64,000 bases of DNA from Bipolaris cookei (taxonomy: Eukaryota > Ascomycota > Dothideomycetes > Pleosporales > Pleosporaceae): the NCBI GenBank assembly GCA_002286855.1, contig NRSV01000022.1, positions 1 through 64,000 on the forward strand, given 5' to 3'. The translations under genes and the position numbers were made by a program. Numbering within the stretch: the first letter of the stretch is position 1; the number at the start of each line of letters is the position of its first letter. Of the stretch, positions 44,494 to 57,015 are shown piece by piece. Under the pieces are notes generated by a model, which ran no database searches, was not told the origin of the DNA, and saw nothing but the letters and a program-made list of their open reading frames with translations.

Positions 44494-45648
44494 ATGCCTA
44501 GCATCGAGCACGGCCAGGGTTCTATCCCTGTCATTGACATATCCAATCCGTCCGAGGAGGTAGCCCAGCAAGTTCTCGATGCAGCATCCAAGCACGGCTT
44601 TCTCTACATCAAGAACGATGGTGTGACCATCCCACCTCAAGACATAGATGATATGTTCAACCTCGTAGGGCCAAAACTTACATCACCAAACAAACAATCG
44701 AGATTGACCAAACTAGAGTAAACAATTCTTCGCCTCCCCCAAAAAACTAAAAGTCGAGTACACAATCCATTCAGACAAAGCCGGCGGCATAAACCGCGGC
44801 TGGGTTTCCATGCAAGGCGAATCCCTCGACCCCCAAGGCCAAAAGGTAGTAATAGCCATCCAAATCCCCTTTTCACCTCCATTCTCCTAACAGAAAACTC
44901 CCCCTTCCAGCAAGGCGACCCAAAAGAAGCCTTCAACATCGCCCCACCCCAGCCCACCCTCCAACCTCTCCCCTCTCCCCTCTCTTCCTCCACACCCTTG
45001 ATATCCCGCTTCCAAACCTCCTGTCACATCCTCTGCACCCACATCCTCTCTCTCCTCTCCACCGCCCTCAAAATTTCCGAGCCAGACTACTTTAGCACCC
45101 GACACGATCAATCTCGCGGCCCCTCAGGTACCATCTTCCGTCTACTCTACTACCCCAAGACATCTACGGCGACACACGACGAAACCAGCATCCGCGCAGG
45201 CGCGCATTCAGATTATGGAAGTGTCACGCTGCTGTTCCGGCTCCCGGGGCAGGCAGGGTTGGAGCTACTAACGAATAACGGGGAAAGCTGGGTTCCCGTG
45301 CCGGTGAATCCGAATCCAGATGCCCTTGAGCATCCGCCTATTCTGGTTAACATAGGGGACTTGCTATGCTATTGGACGAATGGGCTGCTCAAGTCAACGG
45401 TGCACAGGGTGACGTTTGGGGGTGGCGAGGAAAGGTATAGCATGGCGTATTTTTGTCATCCGCTGGATGATGTGCGTTTGGAGGCTGTGCCTAGTGCGCT
45501 GATTGAGGAGTTTGGGCGTGAGGGGAAGGGGGAGAAGGAGCTGAAGAGTCAGAGGCGGAGGTTAGGGTTGAGTGAGGAGGGGGAGGATGAGGTTATTACT
45601 GCCAAGGGGCATTTGGAGAGGAGGCTGAAGGTTACATATGGGATTTAA
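44494..45648 (+). CDS. 2-oxoglutarate/Fe(II)-dependent dioxygenase (isopenicillin N synthase-like)
   Basis: Three exons: 44494-44664, 44717-44845 and 44911-45648, about 345 residues. The N-terminal DIOX_N part reads IPVIDISNPSEEVAQQVLDAASKHGFLYIKNDGV, then NLSKQFFASPKKLKVEY and INRGWVSMQGE after splicing. The catalytic jelly roll shows HSDYGSVTLLF (His-x-Asp iron ligands) and STVHRVTFGGGEERYSMAYF (distal His and the Arg..Ser pair for 2-oxoglutarate). The family hydroxylates or desaturates small molecules, so the substrate is unknown. No biosynthetic cluster surrounds it. It lies immediately upstream of two transposons. The last exon is unusually C/T-rich at its start, G-rich at its end, and intact. 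Confidence 0.88.
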
Positions 45649-45710
45649 GGTTAGCAATGCGAGGGTTGTAAGAACAGAATGATGGCAAGTCATTATAACG
45701 TCAATGTATA

Positions 45711-47737
45711 ACGTGTCTTACAAGCGAGTGAGAACCCCCCGCCCCGATATACACCAAATTGAATGTAACTACGTAGATACTTGTAAGCCTTACCAGCTTG
45801 CACGTCTTATATAGCCATTAGGCTGAGACAGGACGTGATATCACAATAATAACAATAACAATAATAATACAAGCGAGTGAGCCACCCCACCAACTTTGCG
45901 CACCTTTACAAGCGTGTAACTGCACTACATTATAATTATTATAATATAAATTGATGTAGTAGATTAAACAGTATCTAGACTATCTTTTCTACAGGTACGT
46001 GAGTTATGGCCAGTCTCTTTGCACCTGTTGCAGCGCGTAAGAGCCCAGCGGCTGACACCTGATCGCTCTCCTCCCTGACGCTCCTCACAAGCAATCTGCT
46101 CATCAACCTCGCGTTGAGCGATTATATCTTCAATAGCTCCCTTTGTAAGCACTTCAAGCTTCTGTATCCGCTTCCTTTTACGCTGCCTACGTTTTGTGGC
46201 TGCCTCATTAGCCTTCTCAAGGCTGGCGATCCGTTCGCGCATTAGCTCAGACAAAAGCATCATTATCTCTGCTTCCTTCTTAAGCTGGCCAATCGCCGCG
46301 ATAATCGAAGCTGGTGATGAGCTTTTATGAAGTTGTACGCGGTTACTTGTTAGCGTTGATTGGGCTTCAAGCTCGCGTATATTGCTCGGCGTACGGGCTT
46401 GCGAGAGAGCTACTGCTGACGTATCTGGCGTAGTTGGCGTACACAGCTTTATATCAAGCTTTGATAGAACAGCGTCTGCCTAGAGAGGAACAAGGCCTGT
46501 GCTACGGAAGGCAGAGCAGATATTGGCTGAGGTAAACGACTGATCAAAGGCTACCTTAAACGCTGACAGAAACTCGAGCTTGGTGATGTGGTTGATATGG
46601 GGACGGATTAGGCTCTCCACCGAGCGGCTATACGCGCGTTTTAATGGCGAGAAGCAGCCAACGTCAAGAGGCTATATTAGGCGAGACAATTGGGGTGGTA
46701 TGTAGAGCGTGTAGATACTGTTCTCCTTGCAAAACTCTTGGAACTTGAGAGATTGGTGGCTTTCATGGCCGTCAAGAACAAGCAGGCGACGTATGCCGAC
46801 AACGCGAGTCTTTGTGTGAGCGTCAAAGTGCTTTAGCCATGCAAAGCCTAGCTCGTTGTTCGTCCAGCCATTGTCACTGAATACGATCGCCCAGTCACAT
46901 GGGATATCTGCTTCCTCGTACCAGGCAGATGGATGATGCTGGCCAGCAAAGATGAGAAACGGTGGGACTACCCAGCCAGCTGCGTTGATTGCAGCGATCA
47001 ACATCACCTACTCGCGACCACCTGGCTGGATAGCCTTTGGCCGGCTTCTTCTCTCTGACGCTGTAACAACAAGCTGAGTTGTGATCTTGCCCATCATAAA
47101 GCCAGCTTCGTCGAAATTGTAGACGTTCTCATCACCAGAGTTCGCAACAAGCAAGTTGATCGGCAGATTGATTCGCGAACGTGCCACATCACAAATGCCA
47201 TACTTGGCCTTCGTCTGCTCTACAAGCTCAAACCAGCTCTTAATTAAGACTGCATCTTCACATTGAGCTCTCTGCCTATCGTACGCCCGATTGGAATGCG
47301 TCGTAAGACTGTCTGTACGCTTGACAAAGTTGGCTGGCCACTTCTGCCCGACCTGGCCAGCGCCGCGCGCAGCTAACAGTTTATCAGCCATATCGCGCAC
47401 AGCAGCGTACGTGGGCGCAAATCCACGTGAATCAAGATTTAGTATGTGATCAACTATTACCCCCTCTTCTAGCTTGTAAGCTTCTTTGAGTTGGGCTGGC
47501 AATCGTGTCGGGCAGGGCAACCAGCGCGTCGGCGGTGGAGTGTAGCTCGCGAGGTATTAAACGTCTTAACAGCGCACCTCTTAGTTTGAATTTGCTTTTT
47601 ATGAAGAGCTGAAATTGCAAGAGATATATCAGCCTCACGAGAGACTTTGCGAGCTTGTAAGGGGGGGGGCCATAGTTGGTTGAAGTTGAGGCGTTGTGCA
47701 AAGTTGGTGGGGTGGCTCACTCGCTTATCCAGCACGT
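45711..47737 (-). mobile_element. Fot1/pogo-like DNA transposon (C)
   Basis: About 2,027 bp, flanked by TA at 45709-45710 and 47738-47739. The right end (reversed) is ACGTGCTGGATAAGCGAGTG, and the left end is ACGTGTCTTACAAGCGAGTG. A second, better copy of the inner terminal repeat (CAAGCGAGTGAGCCACCCCACC) occurs at about 45868-45895, so the left end seems duplicated or extended by about 150 bp. It is a different subfamily from A and B, though the outer ends are related. It abuts element D. Confidence 0.85.
45964..47520 (-). pseudogene. Fot/pogo-like transposase of element C, three TAG stops
   Basis: A single 519-codon frame is broken only by TAG at 47008-47010, 46672-46674 and 46480-46482. 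The HTH part has GFAPTYAAVRDMADKLL. The catalytic part shows NFDEAGFMMGK, FSDNGWTNNELGFAWLKHF, VLDGHESHQS and, after the second TAG, PLDVGCFSPLKRAY. The C-terminus has a coiled region and a CNRCKETGHNSRTC knuckle. The first TAG stands where copy B keeps Trp (REWVT), and the second where copy B keeps Gln (LQPLDV). Both are CAG/TGG to TAG changes. Confidence 0.85.
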
Positions 47738-47742
47738 TAATC

Positions 47743-49582
47743 AGCGAGTCGGTCAGTAGACCGAAGCGGTCACTATGCCAAGACCCCACCAACTTCACAA
47801 CCATTATATGACTATTGATTTACAACGCAATTATAATAGCAAGTAGAAATTGAAATAAGCTAGCCTACTAAGAATCCACTTCTGTATCTTGCTTGCATGT
47901 GCGCAAGTTGTGCCCTGTCTTACTACAGCATCTACAGTGCCTTTGTAATAGCTTACTTACCTTAACGCGCGCTCTCTTCTTCGCCTTCCTCCCATTACTA
48001 CGCGCTCCAAACCCTCCTAGAGTTACTAGTCGCTCTCCCTATCCGACTGCAAGGGTTTCTTCTTTTTGTGCTCGCTTTCTTTTGTGTGATCTTCGTTGTA
48101 TAGCGGCTTGATTAGCTGCCTCAAGCTCAAGGACGCGTTTTTGCGCCAACACCAGCTTCTGCGCGATAATCGCAGCGCCTTTAGCCAGCTTTTCAAAAGC
48201 AACTACCATGCTTGATGGTAAACTATCTATATGCCTCTGAATCCTCTGCTTCATTAAAGTCGACTGCGACCCTAGTTCTAGAGTATTGCTTGGGGTTTGC
48301 GACAGCTAGGGCAGATCTTATAGAGCAGGTGGTGCTGACGCACGCAGCTTAACATCAAGCTTTAATATCACTACCTCTAGGTCGTGTGGAACCAAGCCAG
48401 CGCCCCAGAACCCTCCTAGGATATCATTCTTTGTAATAGTCTTACAATAGGCCTGCTGGAAAGCTGGCAAGAACTCTATCTTAGTGATATGGTTAACCCT
48501 ATTGCGCATCATCTCCTCGGCTTGGCGCCCGTACGCCCTCTTCAAAGGCGAAAAGCAGCCCACATGAAGTGGATGCAGTAGATGGGAAGAGTGTAGAGGC
48601 ATGCAGAGAGTAACAGTCTTTGTCTCTCTGCAGTATTGCTGGAGCTTGACGGAGTTGTGGCTCTCATGACTATCAAGGATAAGCAGACGATGGACTTCAA
48701 TGTACGCTCTTTTGTATGCCTGTTAAAGTGCTCCAGCCACTTCATACCAAGCTCATTTGCTGTCCATCCATTCTCAGAGACTGTAAGAACCCAATACCGA
48801 GGCCGAATGTCCTCCTTATCCAGGCAGAGAGGTGGTGTTTGCCTTGAAAAATGATGAAGGGTGAAATCGCCCGGCCCGCTGCGCTGACACAAACCACGCT
48901 AGTAACCCACTCCTAGTTGCCCTGCTGCATAGATTTCGGCCTCGATCGACACTTAGAGGCTGTAACTACTGCTAACGCGTTGTGCATGCCCACTATAAAG
49001 CCCGTCTCGTTAAAATTATACATGTCGTCGTCTTGAATCCCATACTTGGCTTTGGTATTCTGTACAAGGCGGAACTAGCCCTGCACAAGCTCAGAATCTT
49101 TATAGAGAACTCTCTTGTAGTCGTAGTTTTAATCAAACTTCATTTTAAGCTCTAAGCGACGCTTTACAAATACTCTAGGCCAGTTCAGGTTAACAGGGTC
49201 GTGGTGGTGGGCAGCTAGTAAAGAATCAGCTAGATCTTTAACAGCAGGAATGTGCAGTGGAAATCCTTGCACATCAAGGTGTAGTATATAGTCGACAACC
49301 GTCTCATTTTCTGTTACAAGAAACTTCATTAAGCTAGGCGTAGAATCTTGTCAAGAGAGCTTTCCAGCAAGTCGATCATTAAGGGTGCTTTAGGAGACAC
49401 TATAGATTGCCGTGGCGCGTCGCTGGCTAAGTGTCGCGTCAAGTTAAATAGCCTATATTATAAGCTGTAATTGAGATTCTTTTGAAGAGTTTTGCACATT
49501 ATTGCGTGGAGGCATCGTGTATAGTAGTCAAAGTTGGTGGGGTCTTGGCATAGTGACCGCTTCGGTCTACTGAACGACTCGC
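47743..49582 (-). mobile_element. Fot1/pogo-like DNA transposon, older copy (D)
   Basis: Long terminal inverted repeats of about 53 bp: AGCGAGTCGGTCAGTAGACC at the left and AGCGAGTCGTTCAGTAGACC at the right (reversed), continuing through TCACTATGCCAAGACCCC. The transposase relic on the minus strand (NFNETGF, GWTANELGMKWLEHF, PLHVGCFSPLKRAYG) has many TAG and TAA stops and frame changes, so it is older than C. The flanking dinucleotides are CA/TA, possibly a mutated TA duplication. Element D lies 150 bp from the DPB11 stop codon. Confidence 0.82.
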
Positions 49583-49735
49583 TATACATTGACGTTAATG
49601 TCCAAAGACTATCTTATCTATATGCATTTTTACCCAAAACACCCTCGCTATGCGCTCATTTCATGCTGATTTGATGCCGTGAATCCAGAATGCTCCGCAT
49701 ACATATACAAATCACATATGCACATTTCACATATT

Positions 49736-52584
49736 TCATCCTCTCCTCTTCCTCCCCGCTCTCCCCAATAGCTCTTCACCGCCAACGTCTCTTACAACAC
49801 CGATTTCCTCAACAGCAATGCTTTTCTCTTGCACGGTACCGCCGAGTTTCCGAATCATTTGCTCTCTTGCTTTGGCCGCACCTGGCGAGTCCCAACCCAA
49901 TGTCTGACTGGGCTGATGTTCCTCTATCACTACAGTGTTCTCGTTGTCATCATCCGCAAGTATATCACCTGAGCTTTTCCCGCCCGACGCATTGGAACGT
50001 GTCGATGTTGCGCGGCCGAGCTGACGCCGTATGCGTATTTTTGACGTAGCCTGTTCGCTAGGACCAGGCGCAGTCTTACGATTGGCACGTAGTTGCGCTA
50101 GAATAGACGAGTAGTCTTTCTCTTGTGCTGTTTCTCGAGGCTTAGACGCTTCTTGCGGGACCAGCGGCTCGGTATCTGGCGGAATGACAGCATCCGGTCC
50201 AGGTTCCGAGTCTAAGGGTCTGGTGACTGTGGTTTGATTGTTCTTGGATTTGCGGGACGCGGGGGCAATGAGCGACTCCGCAGATGAGCTTCTTGGCCGT
50301 GAGAAAGTATATGAATTGGTTGATGGGGTTGATAGTCGGTGTGGAGAGGCGGCATTGATTGCCTGATGGGGATGCGATGCTCCGCCATCATATCCGCTGA
50401 TGATTGGATCATCATCGTGATTTAGGTTGTTGCTATCTTTACTGTGAGGGGCAGACTTGTTAACTATTACTGGCAAGGCCGTGTCGACAGATAGTGCAAG
50501 ATCAAGCCCGCCAGGCCGTTGAGGCACTTGTTGCCGTGTCTGTCTCGACGCGACGTTCGCAGTCTGTGCTTTCTGATGAGGCTTGGATGGGCCCTCGGGA
50601 AGTGCTTCAGTATCTACTTTTGTTTGTGGCTGGGGCTTTTGCTTTGGATCCTGCGGCGGTGGCTGAGTCGTCTTATTTAATTGATATTCGGCATATGACT
50701 GCAGTCGTCCGCTGCGCAGACATGCCCACAGCCAAGTGACGTGAACAGCTGGTATACGCTTGTCCGTCGCAAATTTGAGTTTTGGTGTGTTTACAGTGGG
50801 AGGGTTGCAGATCACTACTGATGTCTTTGCTGACAGTTGTTCATCATACGTGGCGCCTGCCAAATGAGTCAGACTGCTGCGGTAGGTGCGGGTTTATTCG
50901 AATATTCACATACCCATAAGTGTGACGACTTTGGTCACATGCAGCAATTCGATGCCGGAAAACCCCGTGGAGTTGATGATCAAGCCGGAGAACCCTGACG
51001 ATGTCAGAACCAATAAGGAATTTGTGGGTCACAAACATACCACTAATGCTTAGTCTTTCAAAAGGTCGGCTTAAGACGTCGTCTGCAGGATCAACGAGGC
51101 GCTTGCCATACAGACACCGCTCGACCCACCAATTGGTGACCAAGCTTACATATGATCCGGCATGGGCCGGAAGTGCCGTCAGATCAATCTCAGCGTCATG
51201 CGGTATCACGACATAACTTTGTTTGAGTTGATCCAATGGGGAATTGTTGAGGTCAATGACGCAGATGACTCGCGCACCATTACTCTCAAGATGTTGCCGC
51301 AAGATGCTTGTCTACCAGCATGTCAGCAGGGTCTAGAGCGCATGGGTGGGGAATGTTGGACCTTTTCTGCATCAAAGCCATGTAGGCAAATGAGGCGCCC
51401 TTGGAAAATACTATTATATCCGGAATCATTGTCAGGCTGCAGAGGCAGGTATGGTTGCTGGGCATCTGCAGGGTCTCGAGGCTTCGACTCGGCAAGCGCA
51501 TCATGTGCTAGGGTAGGCACATCTCTGCCAGGCGACACGGGTGTATGTGTGCGTGTACTGGCTCGCGTGCTTTGCTGCTTAGCAAGAATGTCCTCGGTCC
51601 ACTCATCCTCTTCAATCTGTCTCTCAAAGCTTGGCGCAGTAATGCCCGCCCATAGGGCATTACTCTGGCTGCCCAACTTTGTGCTCGCTGAACGTCGCAG
51701 CTTTCTTCGAAACGGATTGAGGGCTTGGCTCGGTTCGGCGTCTCGTGTGCGTTTGCCCATAGCGGGCGATATGGGCTGTCTGCGGTCCCAGGCGCCCTGG
51801 CCCCGCTCTTCGATGGACATGGTTGGGTTGTAGAGGGACTCGTCAAGCGCCATGCCTCTCTCGAGGCTCTGCTCCAGCCATTCGAGGGATACAATCTTCA
51901 TTCTCCAATTCAGAGCGTGCTCGTATTTCTTGCCCGATGGCGCGGCGGCGATGAGATGGGTGACGGATTTGGTGAGGTCACCATGGTATTCGGCGCCATT
52001 TGCGTCGACTGTCTCCTGGATACTACGCCGTTGTTCAGCTATTGGGGGTCAGCATAGAATAATTGCACGTGTGTGTGTGTGGGGGGGGGGGGTTGCTGTA
52101 CGGTTGTCGAAGCCAGTGAGGCATATCCTGAGGCCAAAAAAAGTAGGCATGCGATATTCCTTTTCCAATGCTGCCAAATCCAGATCGTCATCTCCACTTA
52201 TCCAGACCTCGCGGAGAGCCTCGAGCCATGCGGGGGAGAGAACCTTGACGTCGTCGCGGGACTTTGCGACATAGCGATATTTAGCGCTATCGATGCTGCC
52301 GACAATGAGGTGGGTGACGTCCGAAGTGAGGTCAAGCTTGATGGTCGCGCCCATCTGCGCGCCAATGGCTGCGAGTTGGGACTGCACAGGGACATGGGGT
52401 TAGCAGCTGCGATAGAGAAAACAGGGCGGTGGTGGGCGTACGCGCTGCTCGGGGGGAATCGAGGTGCAGCAGAGGATGGCCCCAGCCAGGGGCAGTTGGC
52501 TTGTCCCTGCATCGTGTAAGTCCATGTGGGCGTGCAATGTATCGGAGCCCAAGACGTACCATAGGCTCCATCTGTTGTGTCCAT
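49736..52584 (-). CDS. DPB11: BRCT-repeat replication/checkpoint protein Dpb11/Rad4 (TopBP1)
   Basis: Probable exons: 52560-52584, 52442-52506, 52102-52381, 51362-52038, 51041-51311, 50914-50994 and 49736-50856, about 839 residues. The first tiny exon is uncertain; translation could instead start at 52525 without it. The scaffold binds phosphorylated Sld3 and Sld2 in replication initiation and activates Mec1/ATR. BRCT1: AGAILCCTSIPPEQR then IGAQMGATIKLDLTSDVTHLIVG. BRCT2: LRICLTGFDN, SVTHLIAAAPSGKKYEHAL and VSLEWLEQSL. The third and fourth BRCT follow (LICLHGFDAEK.. SYVSLVTNWWVERCLYGKRLV; GFSGIELLHVTKVVTLMG.. IPAVHVTWLWACLRSG). The last 250 residues are a basic, Ser/Pro-rich tail ending GRKRRG. 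Intron 2 holds a 13-G run next to a GT repeat. Confidence 0.88.
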
Positions 52585-54531
52585 CACCGTCGTGGCGGCA
52601 TGCGCAGGTCACGATGTTGTGTGTGGAAGTGAAGCGCCGAGCGAGCAGCGTGTCCGAGCTAAGCCCGATTGCAGGACGCGGGCGCGTTGCGGGGAAGTCT
52701 GGCAAAGACGAAGTCACGTGACTCCGCCCTGGACTTGTCGGTCAGAGAATTCGCCTGGCCTTGGCGGGCTCTCGCCTCGTCTCGCGTCTGCGCTGGCGCC
52801 ATCTCGCTGCTCCTTCCGCTCTGCCTTGAGGATCTCCCCCAGGCGATCCATAAGTGGCCACGCAAACGCAAGAACAGGAAAAAAAAGCTTTTCCTCTGCC
52901 GGGTACCCACCCAGACTCCCAAACCTTGATCCAACTGTTCCAGGGATGGCATCATGACGAACCGCCCTGTTCCTGAGATCGCGCATTTGGGGCGGCGAGT
53001 TGGTAGTGACCTGCTCTGCTGCCGATAGCGCAACCTGCCTCCAGATTCAGCACCCCCAGACGGCGATCAGTACTGGATTGAGGCGTACACTTTTCTTTTC
53101 GACACTCATGCCATGGTGAGACGCATGCCGCTGATGCCCTGTCAATACTGCGTCAACTGCCCCCGGGTCCAGGCTACGGTGCAAGCGCTGACTGCTGGGG
53201 CACGCAAAGTACGAGTTTTGTCGGTTGCATGAGACGGTTGCGGTTGTTGGTTTATCTGGCGGGCCCATGGCAGCACCAGGTGTATGCATACTACTGTACA
53301 TGAACAGACTGCTGCTGCTGCTCGTCGCATGGACGCTGTCAGACTGGGACCGCGCGTTGCCCAGGCACAATGACCGTGCCCAGGCTCGCCCAGATAGAGA
53401 TGCGGGCACTGCCATCTTGTCTCTCATCAGCTGCGCGTGGATGTCTGGTTGTCTGCGTCCATGTCACGACTGCGTGCAACCTTGGCAGGCAGACCAAGGT
53501 CATGATCCGTCGATCTCAGTACCTTGCCGGATGAGCCGCCGGCGTCGGTCGCTAACCGGCAAACAGTCTAGAAGCAGATGATAGCAGTTCAGAAACCAAC
53601 GCTTGCTGCTTGTATCCAGCGCCTTGCAATCTCTGTATGCCAGCCATGATGTCATGCATCCGAGCCTCCGTCCACGCAAGCTTACTACACCTCATTTAAT
53701 CCCATGCTTAGTCGATCTCCGCGGCTAGGCGACTGTCCGACTCACTTGTGTCGCTCCTTGACGCGCAAATTACTCTACTACTACCTACATACTATCCCTC
53801 CCTTGCCCACACAGTCTTGCCGCTGCAGAACCCAGCTGCGCACCCCTTCACCCTCGGCCTGCCTAGTGCCGTGATCCCCGCCGAGCAACAGCACACAGAG
53901 GAGTCCGCGTGATCCGGTTCCCTGCACTTGCGCCCCGGCATACTTTCGCCGTCTGTCCTGGCTTAGTCTGACATGCCCGCCCGTAAAATGAATGCATGCT
54001 AGGTTGGGCACACCTCAAAACACTCCATGTCCCTGTCGCCCGCACCATTATTCACCTGACAAAACACTCTTTGCCGACAGCGCAGACGCTCAGTAATAGG
54101 GTAAACCCGCACCCTTCCGACTCCCCGGCAACCACACCGCTCCACACTATTATAGCGGCCTGTCGTGCGGATCCATCCCATTTACACATCACTATGCTCA
54201 CCGTAGCATCTTGATACCTTGATCCTTCCCGTAAGTCCTCGCCTCATTTCCCCTTCACTACACCCGGACCCTTTGTCTCCGTAGCGCCCAACCCACAACC
54301 TCCTTACCAAAAGCATCGACAAGGACCATGGTTGGGTTGCCTTGACCAAACACCTCTTTGTGTCCCGTTCATGACTCGGAACTATTCTATTCCTCAAGCT
54401 CTTGTATATTCTTGTCCCTTACACCATACACCTACACCTACACCTACCCTCTATAAGACATCGCTCGCCGCATGCATCGTCTCGTCGCTTCATTTACCTG
54501 CAATTGACGCACATACTAACTCATCATCGAT
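52585..54531. other. Divergent promoter region DPB11 / arrestin gene
   Basis: About 1.9 kb with several overlapping short frames on both strands but no domain, splice pattern or family I can support. Confidence 0.4.
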
Positions 54532-57015
54532 ATGCCAGAGTATCAACCTGTATACTCTGATCGTGGCCGTTTACGTTATATTCCCGACCATCTAGAAGAC
54601 CCAATAAGAACAAATCGCGGCACATTCCAAGGTCGCAATCGTCGACCACACCGCATTCACATCGCTCACGTAGGACCTGATCCTCTACTTCGCAGTCAGC
54701 GACGACGAACGACTGAGAAGTCGTACATCACCGAAAAACTGGCGATCCAACACGAAGGTGCTAAACGGTTCTTCCGCTCTCTGCTTGATAACCGCCTCTC
54801 TTCCAAACCCGAAACTGCAGACCTTCCTACACCACACTCATCAACAAGTGGTTCTAGCAGCAACCGCAGCTCGATCGCCTCAGTTCCAGAGCTACGCTCC
54901 CGCGACATGAGGTCGCTCACGAGGAACTCCCCCAGTGACGCCGTCGGCGCAATTGGTGGGACATTGGCTGCAACCGGCATACCAAGACCCTCGACAGAGT
55001 CACATTGGTCCTCCGGGCGTTCATCTACCAAGAGCGCAATAAGCAGCGTGAAGCCCGTGCCCGAGGAAAAACCAATAGCTTCGGGTGGTGGCTTGAGCGT
55101 CAATGTGCAGCTCACAGAACCAGTTTTATTTCTTCGGGGCTTTGAACAAGCCGAAAACGGTGAGCGCAATACTGCAATGCTGCGCGGTACCCTGTGCCTG
55201 AAGATCACCAAATCATCGAAACTAAAGGCCATCACTTTGAAATTCCGGGGAAAGGCAACCACGAAATGGCCAGAAGGTTAATCACGCCCCCTCATTGTGC
55301 CTACTACATTACTGACTTTCGATAGGGATTCCCCCAAAGAAGACTGAATTTGAAGAGGTGGACACCCTAATGAGCCACACCTGGCCGTTCTTCAACTCTC
55401 AATTCCCGACGGCAGAAAACGGCACTGGTGCAGATCATGTGGAACTATACAAGAGTTCCGGTGGCTTGAGCGGCTCGCCCAACAATTCCTCATTGAACCT
55501 CACGACCAAAGAAGCAAAACGGTTATCGCTCCAAGTTAACCAATCCCGAAGCTTCGGCAAGGGTGACACCCCTGGTGGTGGCCCTTCGGTAGCACAGAAA
55601 GGTTACAGAACCTTTAATCCTGGCGAGTACATGTACAACTTTGAGCTACCGCTTGACAGCCACCTTCCCGAAACCATTGATGTCGACCTTGGTTCAGTCA
55701 AGTACGAGCTTGAAGCCACTGTCGAGCGTGCCGGGGCCTTCCGCACCAACCTCGTTGGTACCAAAGAAGTCACACTCATCCGTGCACCTTCAGAAGGATC
55801 GCTGGAGCAAGTGGAGCCCATTGCTATCAGCCGCAGCTGGGAAGATCAGCTTCACTATGACATTGTCATCTCGGGCAAATCGTTCCCGCTCGGAGCACAA
55901 GTTCCAATTGCTTTTAAGCTGACCCCACTCGCCAAGGTTCAATGCCATCGGATAAAGGTATTTGTCACTGAAAATGTCGAGTACTTTTGCAACAACAAGC
56001 GAGTACATCGGATGGAACCAGTGCGTAAGGTCCAACTATTCGAAAAACGTGCAGATGGCCCGCCGACGAGCACTTTCCCTGGCAGCACCATGCGGATAGT
56101 GTCTGGAGGTGGTGTCCCATACGACCAGCGCGCGGCAGCTTCTCGCGGCGAAGATGTATCTGTAGAAGACCCTACCAATCTGCTGGGTAATCTCAGCGCC
56201 GACTCAAACATTGGTCCGACTGAAATGGAGTTCAATGTGCAATTGCCAAGCTGTCACAACCTCCGAGAGAAGGACAAGTCGTCAAGGCTGCATTTTGACA
56301 CGACGTACCAGAATATCCAGGTGCATCATTGGATAAAGGTAAGCCTACATTAAAGGGATTGTTGTCGCATATGCTAACAGTCTCTTAGCTCGTCATGCGC
56401 CTTTCAAAACCGGACGCAAATGATCCGTCAAAACGAAGACACTTTGAAATCTCGATTGACTCACCATTCCACATCCTTTCATGTCAAGCTACGCAAGCAA
56501 ATATAGCACTGCCAGCTTACTCATCACCTGAACCTCTGATGAGCGGAGCGCGGGTACCTGAGTGCGGATGTCCCGACGCACCATCTCGCCGCCCATCTCC
56601 ACCAGGCTTTGTACCAACCTTGGGCAGTATGGGTCGGCCAAGAGGCAATACCGAACCACCATTACCATCACCGGCATCAGGGATCACTCGACCACAGGCA
56701 GCACATATCGGTGGACCAAACGACTCTACCGTCCCACGACCCATGCATCTCCTGCGTGTACCCTCGTTCAACCCACCAGCCTTCTCCGAAATCGAACCGC
56801 CACCGCCACTAGAGACGCCACCGCCCCTGTACGAAACGATTGCATCGCCTACGAACGGGTTGGCAGATTACTTCTCGCGGTTGTCAGATGCATACGACTC
56901 TGACAGCGACCCTGAGCGCCGTGACCGGGCGCGTGTCGAGATACCCTTAACACCAGGGGGCCGTGCGAATCGGAGCATGGATGAAAGGAGAACATGGCTT
57001 CCGGTCGGCCAGTGA
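54532..57015 (+). CDS. Arrestin-related trafficking adaptor (ART)
   Basis: Three exons: 54532-55276, 55326-56338 and 56389-57015, about 794 residues. Such adaptors recruit the Nedd4-type ligase Rsp5 to plasma-membrane transporters for ubiquitylation and endocytosis. After a 190-residue Ser/Arg-rich N-terminus comes the arrestin-N fold (LSVNVQLTEPVLFLRGFEQAE, TLKFRGKATTKWPEG), then GEYMYNFELPLDSHLPETIDV and the arrestin-C half (YDIVISGKSFPLGAQVPIAFKLTPLAKV, HHWIKLVMRL). The C-terminal 200 residues are Pro-rich, with ETPPPLYETI as a PPxY ligase-binding motif and ALPAYSSPEP as a second, weaker one. The arrangement fits the Rod1/Rog3/CreD branch, but I cannot choose a member. Insertions inside the arrestin fold are normal in this family. 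Confidence 0.9.

Noticed and set aside
52659..53427. Several 85-126-residue frames between DPB11 and the arrestin gene
   Set aside because: They overlap on both strands in GC-rich DNA, with Arg/Ser-rich translations and no motifs.
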